Positions 27,645 through 35,751 of a stretch of DNA of 64,000 nucleotides are shown piece by piece. Origin of the DNA: Perlucidibaca piscinae DSM 21586. GTDB lineage: Bacteria; Pseudomonadota; Gammaproteobacteria; Pseudomonadales; Moraxellaceae. Position 1 is the first letter of the stretch. Each line of letters starts with the position of its first letter. The notes under the pieces were generated by a model. That model did not search any database. It saw nothing but the letters and a program-made list of their open reading frames with translations, and had not been told where the DNA came from. The stretch is taken from contig NZ_ATUE01000005.1 of NCBI RefSeq assembly GCF_000420045.1, forward strand, positions 722,089 to 786,088, written 5' to 3'. Position numbers and translations under genes: made by a program.

Positions 27645-30356
27645 ATGGCAGAAGTTACCGTCAAGCAACTGGCCGACACCGTCGGCCGTTCCGTCGATGT
27701 CCTGCTCGCGCAAATGCGCGATGCCGGCTTGTCGCACAAGGCAGAAGGCGATGTCGTCAGCGACATCGAGAAGCAGCAGCTGCTCGCGCATCTGAAGCGC
27801 ACGCATGGCGAACAGGCGGGTGAGCCGAAAAAGATCACCCTGCAGCGCAAGACCGTCAGCACGCTGAAGACCAATGTCGTGGCCGGCAAGGCCAAGACCG
27901 TCAACGTCGAGGTGCGCAAGACCCGTACCTACGTCAAGCGCTCCCTGCTGGAAGAGCAGGAAGAGCAGGCGCGCGAAGCGGCTGAAGCGGCGCGCAAGGC
28001 CCAGGAAGAGGCCGAGCAGCAGGCCGAGGCCGCCCGTCAGGCAGCCATCGAGGCCGAGCGTCGCGCCATCGAGGACGCACGCATCGCTGCCGCCGAGGAA
28101 GAGGCCCGCAAGGCCGCCGAGGAGGCACGTCGCCAGCTCGGTGGCGAGCAGAAGGACGCACGCAAGCTCAGCGTTCCCAAGATTGACATCAAGCGTCACG
28201 AAACTCCCGAGGAGCGTGCTCGCCGCGAGGAAGAGTCGGCCCGTGAGCGTGCTGCTGACGAGGCGCGTCGCAAGCAGGAAGAAGTGCACCGCAAGGAGGC
28301 CGAGGAAAAGGCCCGCCAGAAGACCCTGGAGCAGGCTCGCCGCATCGCCGAGGAGCTCGCCGGTCGCAAGGACGACGCACCTTCTGCAGCCGATACGCCG
28401 TTGGCGCGTGGTCTGGTCGGCAAGGCCTACGAGGACTCCTTCGATCGCGAGGATCGCGAGATCAAGCGTGGCGGCGGCACGCCGGCCCGTGGCGCCAAGA
28501 AGGGCCCGAAGAAGCGCGAGGAACAGAATTTCCGTCCGGTGCAGCGTACGCTCACCAGCGCATTGTCCAGGCAGCACGGTTTCGAGAAGCCGGTGGAGAA
28601 ACAGGTGTACGAAGTAACCATCGGTGAAAGCATCGTGGTCAGCGACCTGGCCCAGAAGATGGCCAAGAAGTCGCGTGAAATCATTCGCGTGCTCATGAAG
28701 ATGGGCGAAGTGGTCACCGAGAACCAGCGCATCGACCAGGCCACGGCGGCTCTGGTGGTCGAGGAACTCGGCCATACCGCCAAGCTGGTCAGCGACACCG
28801 CACTGGAAGACTCGCTGATGGATTCGCTGGTGCACCATGGCGAAGCCACCACCCGCGCTCCCGTGGTCACCATCATGGGCCACGTCGACCACGGCAAGAC
28901 CTCGCTGCTCGACTACATCCGTCGTGCCAAGGTGGCTGCTGGCGAAGCCGGCGGCATCACCCAGCACATCGGTGCCTACCACGTGGAAACCCCGCGCGGC
29001 ATGATCACCTTCCTCGACACCCCGGGTCACGCCGCCTTCACGGCCATGCGTGCCCGTGGCGCCAAGGCCACCGACATCGTGGTGCTGGTGGTGGCTGCCG
29101 ATGACGGCGTGATGCCGCAGACCGCAGAAGCCATCGACCATGCCCGTGCCTCCGGCGTGCCGCTGATCGTGGCCATGAACAAGATCGACAAGGAGTCGGT
29201 CGACGTCGACCGCGTGCTCAGCGAACTCTCTGCCAAGCAGGTCGTGTGCGAGGAGTGGGGCGGTGATGTCCAGGTCGTCAAGGTCTCGGCCAAGACCGGT
29301 CAGGGCATCGACGAGCTGCTCGAGGCCATCCTGATCCAGGCCGAACTGCTGGAACTGACGGCGGTATCCGATGGCCCGGCACAAGGTGTCGTCATCGAGT
29401 CCCGCATCGACAAGGGCCGAGGCGCCGTCGCCACGCTGCTGGTGCAGAAGGGCACCCTGAAGAAGGGTGACCTGGTGCTGGCCGGCACGCTCTACGGCCG
29501 TGCCCGCGCCCTGGTCGACGAGACCGGCAAGCTGGTGAAGTCGGTGGGTCCGTCGATGCCGGTCGAGATTCTCGGCCTGCCGGACGCACCGGGTGCCGGC
29601 GACGAGTTCCTGGTGGTCGCCGACGAGCGCAAGGCGCGTGAAGTCGCCGAGTTCCGCGTTGCCCGTGATCGGCAGCTGCGCATGGACATGCAACAGGCGT
29701 CCAAGCTGGAAAACCTGTTTGCCAACATGGGCAAGGCCGAAGCGGCATCGGTCAACATCATTCTCAAGACCGACGTGCGTGGTTCGCTGGAAGCGCTCAT
29801 GGCAGCGCTCAACGACCTCAGCACCGACGAAGTGCGCGTCAAGATCGTCAGCTCCGGCGTCGGTGCCATCACCGAATCCGATGTCACGCTGGCCGAGTCG
29901 ACCGGTTCCGTGGTTCTGGGCTTCAACGTGCGCGCCGATGGCGCTGCCCGCAGCAAGTGTCAGAACGATGGCATCGATCTGCGCTACTACAGCATCATTT
30001 ACGAGCTGATCGATGACGTGAAGGCGGCGATGTCCGGCCTGCTGTCGCCGGAGCGTCGCGAGAACATTGTCGGCATCGCCGAAGTGCGCGAGGTTTTCCA
30101 TTCCTCGAAGTTCGGCGCGGCCGCCGGCTGCATGGTGCTCGAGGGCAGCCTGTTCCGGAACAAGCCGATTCGCGTGCTGCGCGAGGACGTGGTGGTGTTC
30201 CAGGGCGAGCTCGAATCACTGCGCCGCTTCAAGGAAGACGTCGCCGAAGTGCGTCACGGCATGGAATGCGGTCTCGCGGTCAAGGGCTACAAGGACATCA
30301 AGGCGGGTGACAAGATTGAAGTCTATGAAGTCCAGATCATCAAGCGCAGCCTCTGA
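27645..30356 (+). CDS. infB: InfB, translation initiation factor IF-2
   Basis: IF-2 is the GTPase that places initiator tRNA on the ribosome. It has 903 residues from ATG 27645 (MAEVTVKQLADTVG). GGAG lies 11 bp upstream, a slightly long spacing, and an in-frame extension to 27591 overlaps nusA. A long charged Ala/Glu/Arg-rich region (about 100-270) separates the N-terminal subdomain from the G domain. The G domain has GHVDHGKTSLLD, DTPGH and NKID, and the C-terminal fMet-tRNA-binding domains follow. Confidence 0.98.
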   Translation: MAEVTVKQLADTVGRSVDVLLAQMRDAGLSHKAEGDVVSDIEKQQLLAHLKRTHGEQAGEPKKITLQRKTVSTLKTNVVAGKAKTVNVEVRKTRTYVKRSLLEEQEEQAREAAEAARKAQEEAEQQAEAARQAAIEAERRAIEDARIAAAEEEARKAAEEARRQLGGEQKDARKLSVPKIDIKRHETPEERARREEESARERAADEARRKQEEVHRKEAEEKARQKTLEQARRIAEELAGRKDDAPSAADTPLARGLVGKAYEDSFDREDREIKRGGGTPARGAKKGPKKREEQNFRPVQRTLTSALSRQHGFEKPVEKQVYEVTIGESIVVSDLAQKMAKKSREIIRVLMKMGEVVTENQRIDQATAALVVEELGHTAKLVSDTALEDSLMDSLVHHGEATTRAPVVTIMGHVDHGKTSLLDYIRRAKVAAGEAGGITQHIGAYHVETPRGMITFLDTPGHAAFTAMRARGAKATDIVVLVVAADDGVMPQTAEAIDHARASGVPLIVAMNKIDKESVDVDRVLSELSAKQVVCEEWGGDVQVVKVSAKTGQGIDELLEAILIQAELLELTAVSDGPAQGVVIESRIDKGRGAVATLLVQKGTLKKGDLVLAGTLYGRARALVDETGKLVKSVGPSMPVEILGLPDAPGAGDEFLVVADERKAREVAEFRVARDRQLRMDMQQASKLENLFANMGKAEAASVNIILKTDVRGSLEALMAALNDLSTDEVRVKIVSSGVGAITESDVTLAESTGSVVLGFNVRADGAARSKCQNDGIDLRYYSIIYELIDDVKAAMSGLLSPERRENIVGIAEVREVFHSSKFGAAAGCMVLEGSLFRNKPIRVLREDVVVFQGELESLRRFKEDVAEVRHGMECGLAVKGYKDIKAGDKIEVYEVQIIKRSL

Positions 30357-30368
30357 GGTGGTGTTCCT

Positions 30369-30770
30369 GTGAGCCAGCGCACGCAGCGTCTTGCCGACCA
30401 GATCCAGCGCGATCTCTCGGGCCTGATTCGTCAGCGCCTGCGTGATCCGCGCCTGGGCATGGTGACGATCTCCGCCGTCAAGGTCAGCCCGGACATGGGC
30501 TATGCCGACCTCTACGTGACCATCCTGGGCAAGACCCTGGATGAGTCGCCGGAGGAGGGCATCGCCATTCTCAATGCCGCCGCCGGCGTGCTGCGTGGCG
30601 AACTCGGGCGCGGTCTGCGCACCCGCATCGTGCCGCATCTGCGCTTCCATCATGACCAGGTCACGGCGCGCGGCAACCGCATGGCTGCCCTCATCAGCGA
30701 GGCCGTGCGCGAGCGCGAGGACTCGGCCCGGGCCGACGAGGCTGACGGCGAGCAGGACGCTGCGCGTTGA
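30369..30770 (+). CDS. rbfA: RbfA, ribosome-binding factor A
   Basis: RbfA is a 30S maturation and cold-shock factor with a KH-like fold. It has 133 residues from a GTG start, with GAGGTGG upstream. The conserved RTQRLADQIQRDLSGLIRQ start, DPRLGMVTISAVKVSPD core and RIVPHLRFHHD strand are all present. A short acidic tail ends in a 4-bp overlap (TTGA) with truB. Confidence 0.96.
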   Translation: MSQRTQRLADQIQRDLSGLIRQRLRDPRLGMVTISAVKVSPDMGYADLYVTILGKTLDESPEEGIAILNAAAGVLRGELGRGLRTRIVPHLRFHHDQVTARGNRMAALISEAVREREDSARADEADGEQDAAR

Positions 30771-31717
30771 GCAAGCCGCGTCGTCCGCGTCGTCCCGTCG
30801 ACGGCCTGCTGATTCTCGACAAGCCGGCCGGGGTGACCTCCAACCAGATCCTGCAATGGGTCAAGCACCGCTACCAGGCCGACAAGGCTGGCCATACCGG
30901 CAGCCTTGATCCGCTGGCAACCGGTGTGCTGCCCATTTGCCTGGGCGAGGCCACCAAGTTCTCGCACTTCCTGCTCGAGGCCGACAAGGTCTACCACACC
31001 CGTCTGCGTCTCGGGCAGAAGACCACCACGGCGGACGCCGAGGGTGAGGTCATCGAGGAGCGCCCGGTGCCGGCACTGGCTGCCGTCGATCTGGAGCGGG
31101 TGCTGGATGGCTTTCGCGGCGACATCCTGCAGGTGCCGTCCATGTTCTCGGCCCTCAAGCAGGACGGCAAGCCGCTCTACGAGCTGGCTCGCCAGGGCAT
31201 CGAGGTGGCGCGCGAGGCGCGTCCGGTGACCATCCACTCGCTGGTGCTGGATGTGCTGGAGCCGCCGTTTGCCGAGCTCACCGTGTCCTGCTCCAAAGGC
31301 ACCTACATCCGCAACCTGGTCGAGGATATCGGCGAGGCACTGGGCTGTGGAGCCCATGTGGTATCGCTGCGGCGGCTGGCAGCTGGCAGTTTCAGTCTGG
31401 ACCAGGCGGTGACGCGCGAGCAGATCGCCGAGGCTGAACCGGCCGGCTTCACGGCACTGGATGCCTTTCTGCTGCCGAGCTGGCAGGGGCTGACGCATCT
31501 GCCACGGGTGGAGCTGAGTGAAAATTCGGCGTATTATCTGCGCCACGGAAACCCGGTACGGGCTTCCGGCCTGCCTCGCGACGGGGGTCACGTGCTGGTT
31601 TTCCAGCGTGATGATGCCGGCGGAGAGGCGGAATTCCTGGGGCTGGGGGCGGTCGATGACGACGGCCTGCTGGCACCGAAACGCCTGTTGCGCACCCTGG
31701 CGGAGCGCGGCGGCTGA
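30767..31717 (+). CDS. truB: TruB, tRNA pseudouridine-55 synthase
   Basis: TruB forms pseudouridine 55 in the tRNA T loop. It has 316 residues. The catalytic Asp lies in GHTGSLDPLATGVLP (about residues 42-56), and KVYHTRLRLGQKTTTADAEG and the C-terminal PUA-like region follow. The start is a TTG whose last two bases overlap the rbfA stop; AGGACG lies upstream. Given the coupling, TTG initiation is the best reading. Confidence 0.96.
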   Translation: MSKPRRPRRPVDGLLILDKPAGVTSNQILQWVKHRYQADKAGHTGSLDPLATGVLPICLGEATKFSHFLLEADKVYHTRLRLGQKTTTADAEGEVIEERPVPALAAVDLERVLDGFRGDILQVPSMFSALKQDGKPLYELARQGIEVAREARPVTIHSLVLDVLEPPFAELTVSCSKGTYIRNLVEDIGEALGCGAHVVSLRRLAAGSFSLDQAVTREQIAEAEPAGFTALDAFLLPSWQGLTHLPRVELSENSAYYLRHGNPVRASGLPRDGGHVLVFQRDDAGGEAEFLGLGAVDDDGLLAPKRLLRTLAERGG

Positions 31718-31808
31718 TACCCTACAGGCCCTTTCGGGCAGGTTGGCGAAGACTGCAGAGGGGCGCGGTCTGTCGCTGTTCGTTGGCCCCTCGATATGGA
31801 GTAGCACC

Positions 31809-32078
31809 ATGGCCCTCACGGTCCAAGACAAGGCGGCAATCGTTGCCAAGTTCGCACGTTCCGCCGGCGACACCGGTTCCCCCGAAGTGCAGGTCGCTCT
31901 GCTGAGCGCGCAGATCGACGATCTGCAACCGCACTTCAAGGAACACAAGCATGACCATCACTCGCGCCGCGGTCTGATCCGCATGGTGAACCAGCGCCGT
32001 ACGCTGCTGGATTACCTGAAGCGCAAGGATGTCAGCCGTTACACCGCCCTGATCCAGACCCTCGGTCTGCGTCGCTAA
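31809..32078 (+). CDS. rpsO: RpsO, ribosomal protein S15
   Basis: S15 is an 89-residue primary 16S-binding protein. It has the usual MALTVQDKAAIVAKFARS start and the helix pair with DTGSPEVQVALLSAQI and HKHDHHSRRGLIRMV. GGAG precedes the ATG. S15 genes are often autoregulated through their leader, and the 91-bp gap after truB is long enough for one, but I did not resolve a known S15-binding fold. Confidence 0.98.
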   Translation: MALTVQDKAAIVAKFARSAGDTGSPEVQVALLSAQIDDLQPHFKEHKHDHHSRRGLIRMVNQRRTLLDYLKRKDVSRYTALIQTLGLRR

Positions 32079-32086
32079 GCGGAACC

Positions 32087-32117
32087 CACACAGGGAGCGA
32101 ATTTCGCTCCCTGTGTG
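32087..32117 (+). other. Perfect 14-bp hairpin between rpsO and pnp
   Basis: Bases 32087-32100 pair exactly with 32104-32117 around a 3-nt loop. No T run follows. In E. coli the rpsO-pnp gap carries a terminator and RNase III sites; this hairpin probably protects the rpsO 3' end and weakly limits pnp transcription. Confidence 0.7.
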
Positions 32118-32167
32118 CTTCAGGCCCCGTCACCACGGAGCCTGGTCACAGGATGTGACACCACGCA

Positions 32168-32252
32168 GTCACCGGAGAGGCTTCTAACACCTGCGACACC
32201 CGTCAGCCGATGCCGGCCCGGGGCGGCGCAATTGTTAGGGGCCTTCTGTGAC
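32168..32252 (+). promoter_or_regulatory. Long stem-loop in the pnp leader, likely RNase III/PNPase autocontrol site
   Basis: AGGCTTCTAACA (32178-32189) pairs with TGTTAGGGGCCT (32233-32244), 12 bp with two G-U pairs. An outer GTCAC/GTGAC pair (32168-32172 with 32248-32252) extends it. A smaller GTCACA/TGTGAC hairpin lies just upstream (32145-32159). Double-stranded pnp leaders cut by RNase III and bound by PNPase are known from E. coli. Confidence 0.6.
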
Positions 32253-32307
32253 GCCAGTCAGTGCAAGGTCAAGGCGGGCCATGGGGGCCGGCCTTCAGAG
32301 GAAAGAC

Positions 32308-34395
32308 ATGTTCAATATCGTTCGCAAGGAATTCCAGTTCGGCAACCAGACCGTCAGCCTCGAAACCGGCCGCATCGCGCGCCAGGCTTCCGGTGCTGTC
32401 GTCGTCACCATGGGCGGTCTGCAGGTGCTGGTTGCCGTGGTCGGCGCCAAGTCGGCCAAGCCAGGTCAGGACTTCTTCCCGCTGACCGTCAACTACCAGG
32501 AAAAGACCTACGCCGCCGGCCGCATCCCGGGTGGCTACTTCAAGCGTGAAGGTCGTCCGTCCGAGAAGGAAACGCTGACCTCGCGCCTGATCGACCGTCC
32601 GATCCGCCCGCTGTTCCCGGAAGGCTTCCTGAATGAAGTCCAGGTCACCGCCACCGTGATCTCCACCGACAAGCTGCAGGATCCGGACATTGCCGCCATG
32701 CTCGGCACCTCGGCCGCGCTGGCCATCTCGGGCATTCCGTTCAACGGCCCGATCGCTGCTGCCCGTGTCGCCTACATCGATCACGAGTACGTGCTCAACC
32801 CGACCTACGAACAGCTCAAGACCTCCGATCTCGATCTGGTGGTTGCCGGCACCCAGGCTGCCGTGCTGATGGTCGAGTCCGAAGCCAAGGAACTGAGCGA
32901 AGACCAGATGCTCGGTGCCGTGCTCTTCGGCCATGACGAAATGCAGGTTGCCATCGAGGCCATCAAGGCCTTCGCCGCCGAGGTGGGTACCCCGCGCTGG
33001 GAGTGGACCGCTCCGGTCAAGAATGCCGAGCTGCAGGCTGCCCTCAAGGCCGCCTTCGAGGCCGACATCTCCGAGGCCTACACGATTCGCGTCAAGCAGG
33101 ATCGCTACGCCCGTCTCGGCGAGATCAAGAAGGCCGCCATCGCCCGTTTCGCACCGGAAGGCAGCGGCGTCGACAGCGACGAGCTGGAAGAGCTGTTCGA
33201 GGACCTCAAGTACCGCACCGTGCGCGACAACATCCTGTCCGGCAAGCCGCGCATCGATGGTCGTGACACCCGCACCGTGCGCGCGCTCGACATCCAGACC
33301 GGCGTGCTCGCCAAGGCCCACGGCTCGGCCCTGTTCACCCGTGGCGAGACCCAGGCCCTGGTCACCGCCACCCTCGGCGGCAGCCGCGATGCCATGATGA
33401 TCGACGCCCTCGAAGGCAGCTACACCGATCACTTCATGCTGCACTACAACTTCCCGGCCTACTCGGTCGGCGAAACCGGCCGCGAATCCGGCCCCAAGCG
33501 TCGTGAAATCGGTCACGGCCGTCTCGCACGCCGTGGCGTGCACCCGATGCTGCCGGGCGCCGACAAGTTCCCGTACGCCATCCGCGTCGTGTCCGACATC
33601 ACCGAGTCCAACGGCTCCTCGTCCATGGCCTCGATCTGCGGCGCCTCGCTCGCCCTGATGGATGCCGGCGTGCCGCTGAAGGCGCCGGTGGCCGGCATCG
33701 CCATGGGTCTGGTCAAGGAAGGCGAACGCTTCGCCGTGCTCACCGACATCCTGGGTGACGAAGACCACCTCGGCGACATGGACTTCAAGGTGGCCGGTTC
33801 CGCCAATGGCGTGACCGCGCTGCAGATGGACATCAAGATCGAAGGCATCACCGAAGAGATCATGGAAGTGGCGCTCAGCCAGGCCAACGAAGCCCGTCTG
33901 AACATCCTCGGCCAGATGAACCAGGTGCTCGCCGCCTCGCGTCCGGAAGTCAATGCCAACGCGCCGACCTACGCCACCATCCAGATCAGCACCGACAAGA
34001 TCCGCGATGTCATCGGCAAGGGTGGCTCCATGATTCGCAGCATCTGCGAAGAGACCAAGGCCTCGATCGACATCGACGACTCCGGTCTGGTGCGCATTTA
34101 CGGCGAAACCAAGGGTGCCACCCAGGCGGCCCTCGCCAAGATCCAGGCCATCACCGCGGAAGTGGAAGTGGGCACGGTCTATGAAGGCACGGTGGCGCGC
34201 ATCGTCGACTTCGGTGCCTTCGTCAACATCCTGCCGGGTACGGACGGTCTGGTGCACATCTCGCAGATCGCTCATGAGCGTGTCGAGAACGTGTCCGATC
34301 ACCTCAGCGAAGGCCAGGTGGTCAAGGTCAAGGTGCTGGATGTCGATCAGCGCGGTCGCATCAAGCTCTCGATCAAGGAGCTGATCGAGGTCTGA
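32308..34395 (+). CDS. pnp: Pnp, polynucleotide phosphorylase
   Basis: PNPase degrades RNA 3'-5' by phosphorolysis and is part of the degradosome. It has 695 residues from ATG 32308 after AGAGGAAAG; a GTG at 32248 in frame is rejected. Two RNase PH domains are separated by a helical domain. The KH domain (DKIRDVIGKGGSMIRSICEE) and S1 domain (GTVYEGTVARIVDFGAFVNI) complete the C-terminus. Its long structured leader suggests autoregulation. Confidence 0.98.
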   Translation: MFNIVRKEFQFGNQTVSLETGRIARQASGAVVVTMGGLQVLVAVVGAKSAKPGQDFFPLTVNYQEKTYAAGRIPGGYFKREGRPSEKETLTSRLIDRPIRPLFPEGFLNEVQVTATVISTDKLQDPDIAAMLGTSAALAISGIPFNGPIAAARVAYIDHEYVLNPTYEQLKTSDLDLVVAGTQAAVLMVESEAKELSEDQMLGAVLFGHDEMQVAIEAIKAFAAEVGTPRWEWTAPVKNAELQAALKAAFEADISEAYTIRVKQDRYARLGEIKKAAIARFAPEGSGVDSDELEELFEDLKYRTVRDNILSGKPRIDGRDTRTVRALDIQTGVLAKAHGSALFTRGETQALVTATLGGSRDAMMIDALEGSYTDHFMLHYNFPAYSVGETGRESGPKRREIGHGRLARRGVHPMLPGADKFPYAIRVVSDITESNGSSSMASICGASLALMDAGVPLKAPVAGIAMGLVKEGERFAVLTDILGDEDHLGDMDFKVAGSANGVTALQMDIKIEGITEEIMEVALSQANEARLNILGQMNQVLAASRPEVNANAPTYATIQISTDKIRDVIGKGGSMIRSICEETKASIDIDDSGLVRIYGETKGATQAALAKIQAITAEVEVGTVYEGTVARIVDFGAFVNILPGTDGLVHISQIAHERVENVSDHLSEGQVVKVKVLDVDQRGRIKLSIKELIEV

Positions 34396-34427
34396 CGGCA
34401 TCCCCTTGGGGCGCATGTGACGCCAGA

Positions 34428-34451
34428 GCGGGCGGCCTTCGGGCCGCCCGC
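34428..34451 (+). terminator. UUCG-capped hairpin after pnp
   Basis: GCGGGCGGCC (34428-34437), TTCG, GGCCGCCCGC (34442-34451): a perfect 10-bp stem closed by the extra-stable C(UUCG)G tetraloop. It has no long T run, so it probably acts as a terminator or 3' barrier for the pnp mRNA. Confidence 0.65.
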
Positions 34452-34520
34452 CGCATTTCAGGGGCATGAAAAAAACTGCGGTACCGTGCCGGCAGCCGCT
34501 TTAATCGTGTCAGCTCTTGG

Positions 34521-34548
34521 TGTTATCGTTCGCGGGTAACCATGGTTA
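34521..34548. promoter_or_regulatory. Palindrome upstream of the TRAP genes
   Basis: TAACCATGGTTA (34537-34548) is a perfect 12-bp palindrome. With TGTTAT (34521-34526) it also gives TGTTAT-N9-GTAAC, similar to the GTTAC half-sites found near cbrA and the CrcZ-like RNA. It may be an operator for the transporter; which regulator binds is not known. Confidence 0.4.
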
Positions 34549-34578
34549 TCGCCATAGTCGCCTTGTGCGCCAGCAGAC

Positions 34579-34607
34579 AACAAGAATCACTGGCGCTAAA
34601 ACAAGAA
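34579..34607 (+). promoter_or_regulatory. Two CA motifs (Hfq/Crc sites) before the TatT-like gene
   Basis: AACAAGAA occurs at 34579-34586 and again at 34600-34607, both perfect AANAANAA motifs, 22-50 nt before the start codon and just upstream of the AAGGAG ribosome site. In Pseudomonas such A-rich motifs near the start are bound by Hfq with Crc and block translation. Confidence 0.55.
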
Positions 34608-34628
34608 TCCAACCACAAGGAGAACGAC

Positions 34629-35663
34629 ATGAGGGGCTCCCGCCTGCTCCGTCAGGGTTTTGCCGGCATTGTCATCGGTAGTTCGGTGCTGCTTTCTGCC
34701 TGCGATCCTATCGCATTCGTCAGTAATCAGGCTCTGCGCTTCGTCGAGAAGAAGCTTGTCCCGCCGATGCTCAAGGACAATGACGTCGTCATGGCCTGCA
34801 ATTCCGGGGTGGCGACTGCGCCGCTGATCATGGCCACCGAGAATCTGGGTGCCAATACCGATCAGCTCGGCACGCTGCTCTACACCACCGCCGGTCTGTG
34901 CGCGGAAATCGAGGCCAACGAGCACGAGTTGCGCTATCTGCGTGCCTCCAAGGCCGGCAATGTCGAGGAAGCCCAGGATGCCCGCATCGCCCAGAAGCGT
35001 TTCGCCGAACTGGCATCGCGTCGTCAGCTGAATGCCTACGAGCGTTTCGTGCGCTATTACGAGAAGCGCTACGAAATCAAGATCGGTGAGGAATGCACCG
35101 ACTTCTACAAGGACTTCGACGAGTTCGTCTACATGCTGGGTCTGATCACCGGCCTGCAGGCGCTGCTCAACGACATCACCGCCCAGCAGGTGGTGGGTGT
35201 GCCGATGGACGTTGCTGCCAAGGCGGAGCGTGCCTTCAGCTGCCTCGACAACGACAAGTGGTGGGGTGTGCCGGTCGCTGCGCGTGCAGTGATCTGGAAC
35301 GTGCTGCCGGGCGCTGACGAAGGCAAGGATGTCTGGGGCACCTTCGAGGCCTCCATGGCCAAGGGCGAGGCTGTCGGCATGCGCCTGCCGCACGCCATGT
35401 ATGCGCTGTCCGCGCTGGGCAAGGATGACCAGCCGCGTCTGCGTGACGCCATTCGTCGCTATGTCAACGTGAAGGAAGACTTCAAGGTCAATCCGGACTA
35501 CCGTCTGGCAGACGCCATGGCCGGCATGATCATCCAGGTGCTCTCCGACCGCCTGTGGACTGAAGGTGCAGGCACGCGCACGCCGATCGGCAGCCTGGGC
35601 AAGTTCTGGGATGAAAAGGCAGACAAGTCCGAGTCCGCTGTCGAAATCGACGACTTGCTGTAA
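34629..35663 (+). CDS. TatT-like lipoprotein of a TRAP-type transporter
   Basis: From ATG 34629 (AAGGAG upstream) the protein has 344 residues. The signal peptide ends in a lipobox (SVLLSAC, about residues 20-26). The mature part is helical and includes CNSGVATAPLIMATENL and a Cys pair region. It resembles the TatT/TRAP-associated alpha-helical lipoproteins that accompany TRAP transporters. An in-frame extension to 34542 is rejected. It is followed by a binding protein and a TRAP permease, which supports the call; the substrate is unknown. Its leader carries two perfect CA motifs. Confidence 0.75.
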   Translation: MRGSRLLRQGFAGIVIGSSVLLSACDPIAFVSNQALRFVEKKLVPPMLKDNDVVMACNSGVATAPLIMATENLGANTDQLGTLLYTTAGLCAEIEANEHELRYLRASKAGNVEEAQDARIAQKRFAELASRRQLNAYERFVRYYEKRYEIKIGEECTDFYKDFDEFVYMLGLITGLQALLNDITAQQVVGVPMDVAAKAERAFSCLDNDKWWGVPVAARAVIWNVLPGADEGKDVWGTFEASMAKGEAVGMRLPHAMYALSALGKDDQPRLRDAIRRYVNVKEDFKVNPDYRLADAMAGMIIQVLSDRLWTEGAGTRTPIGSLGKFWDEKADKSESAVEIDDLL

Positions 35664-35670
35664 CGAGACA

Positions 35671-35702
35671 CCCTCCCCGGACGTTTGTCGTCACGGGGAG
35701 GG
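35671..35702 (+). other. Hairpin between TatT-like and AdeT-like genes
   Basis: CCCTCCCCG (35671-35679) pairs with CGGGGAGGG (35694-35702), with a 14-nt loop and no T run. It probably sets differential stability within the transporter mRNA. Confidence 0.5.
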
Positions 35703-35710
35703 GACTCTCC

Positions 35711-35718
35711 AACAATAA
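35711..35718 (+). promoter_or_regulatory. CA motif before the AdeT-like gene
   Basis: AACAATAA is a perfect AANAANAA motif ending 33 nt before the ATG at 35752. It is the second gene of the cluster with such a motif near its start. Confidence 0.5.
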
Positions 35719-35751
35719 AATCGTGACACTCAACGTTCAGAGGTAACACTC

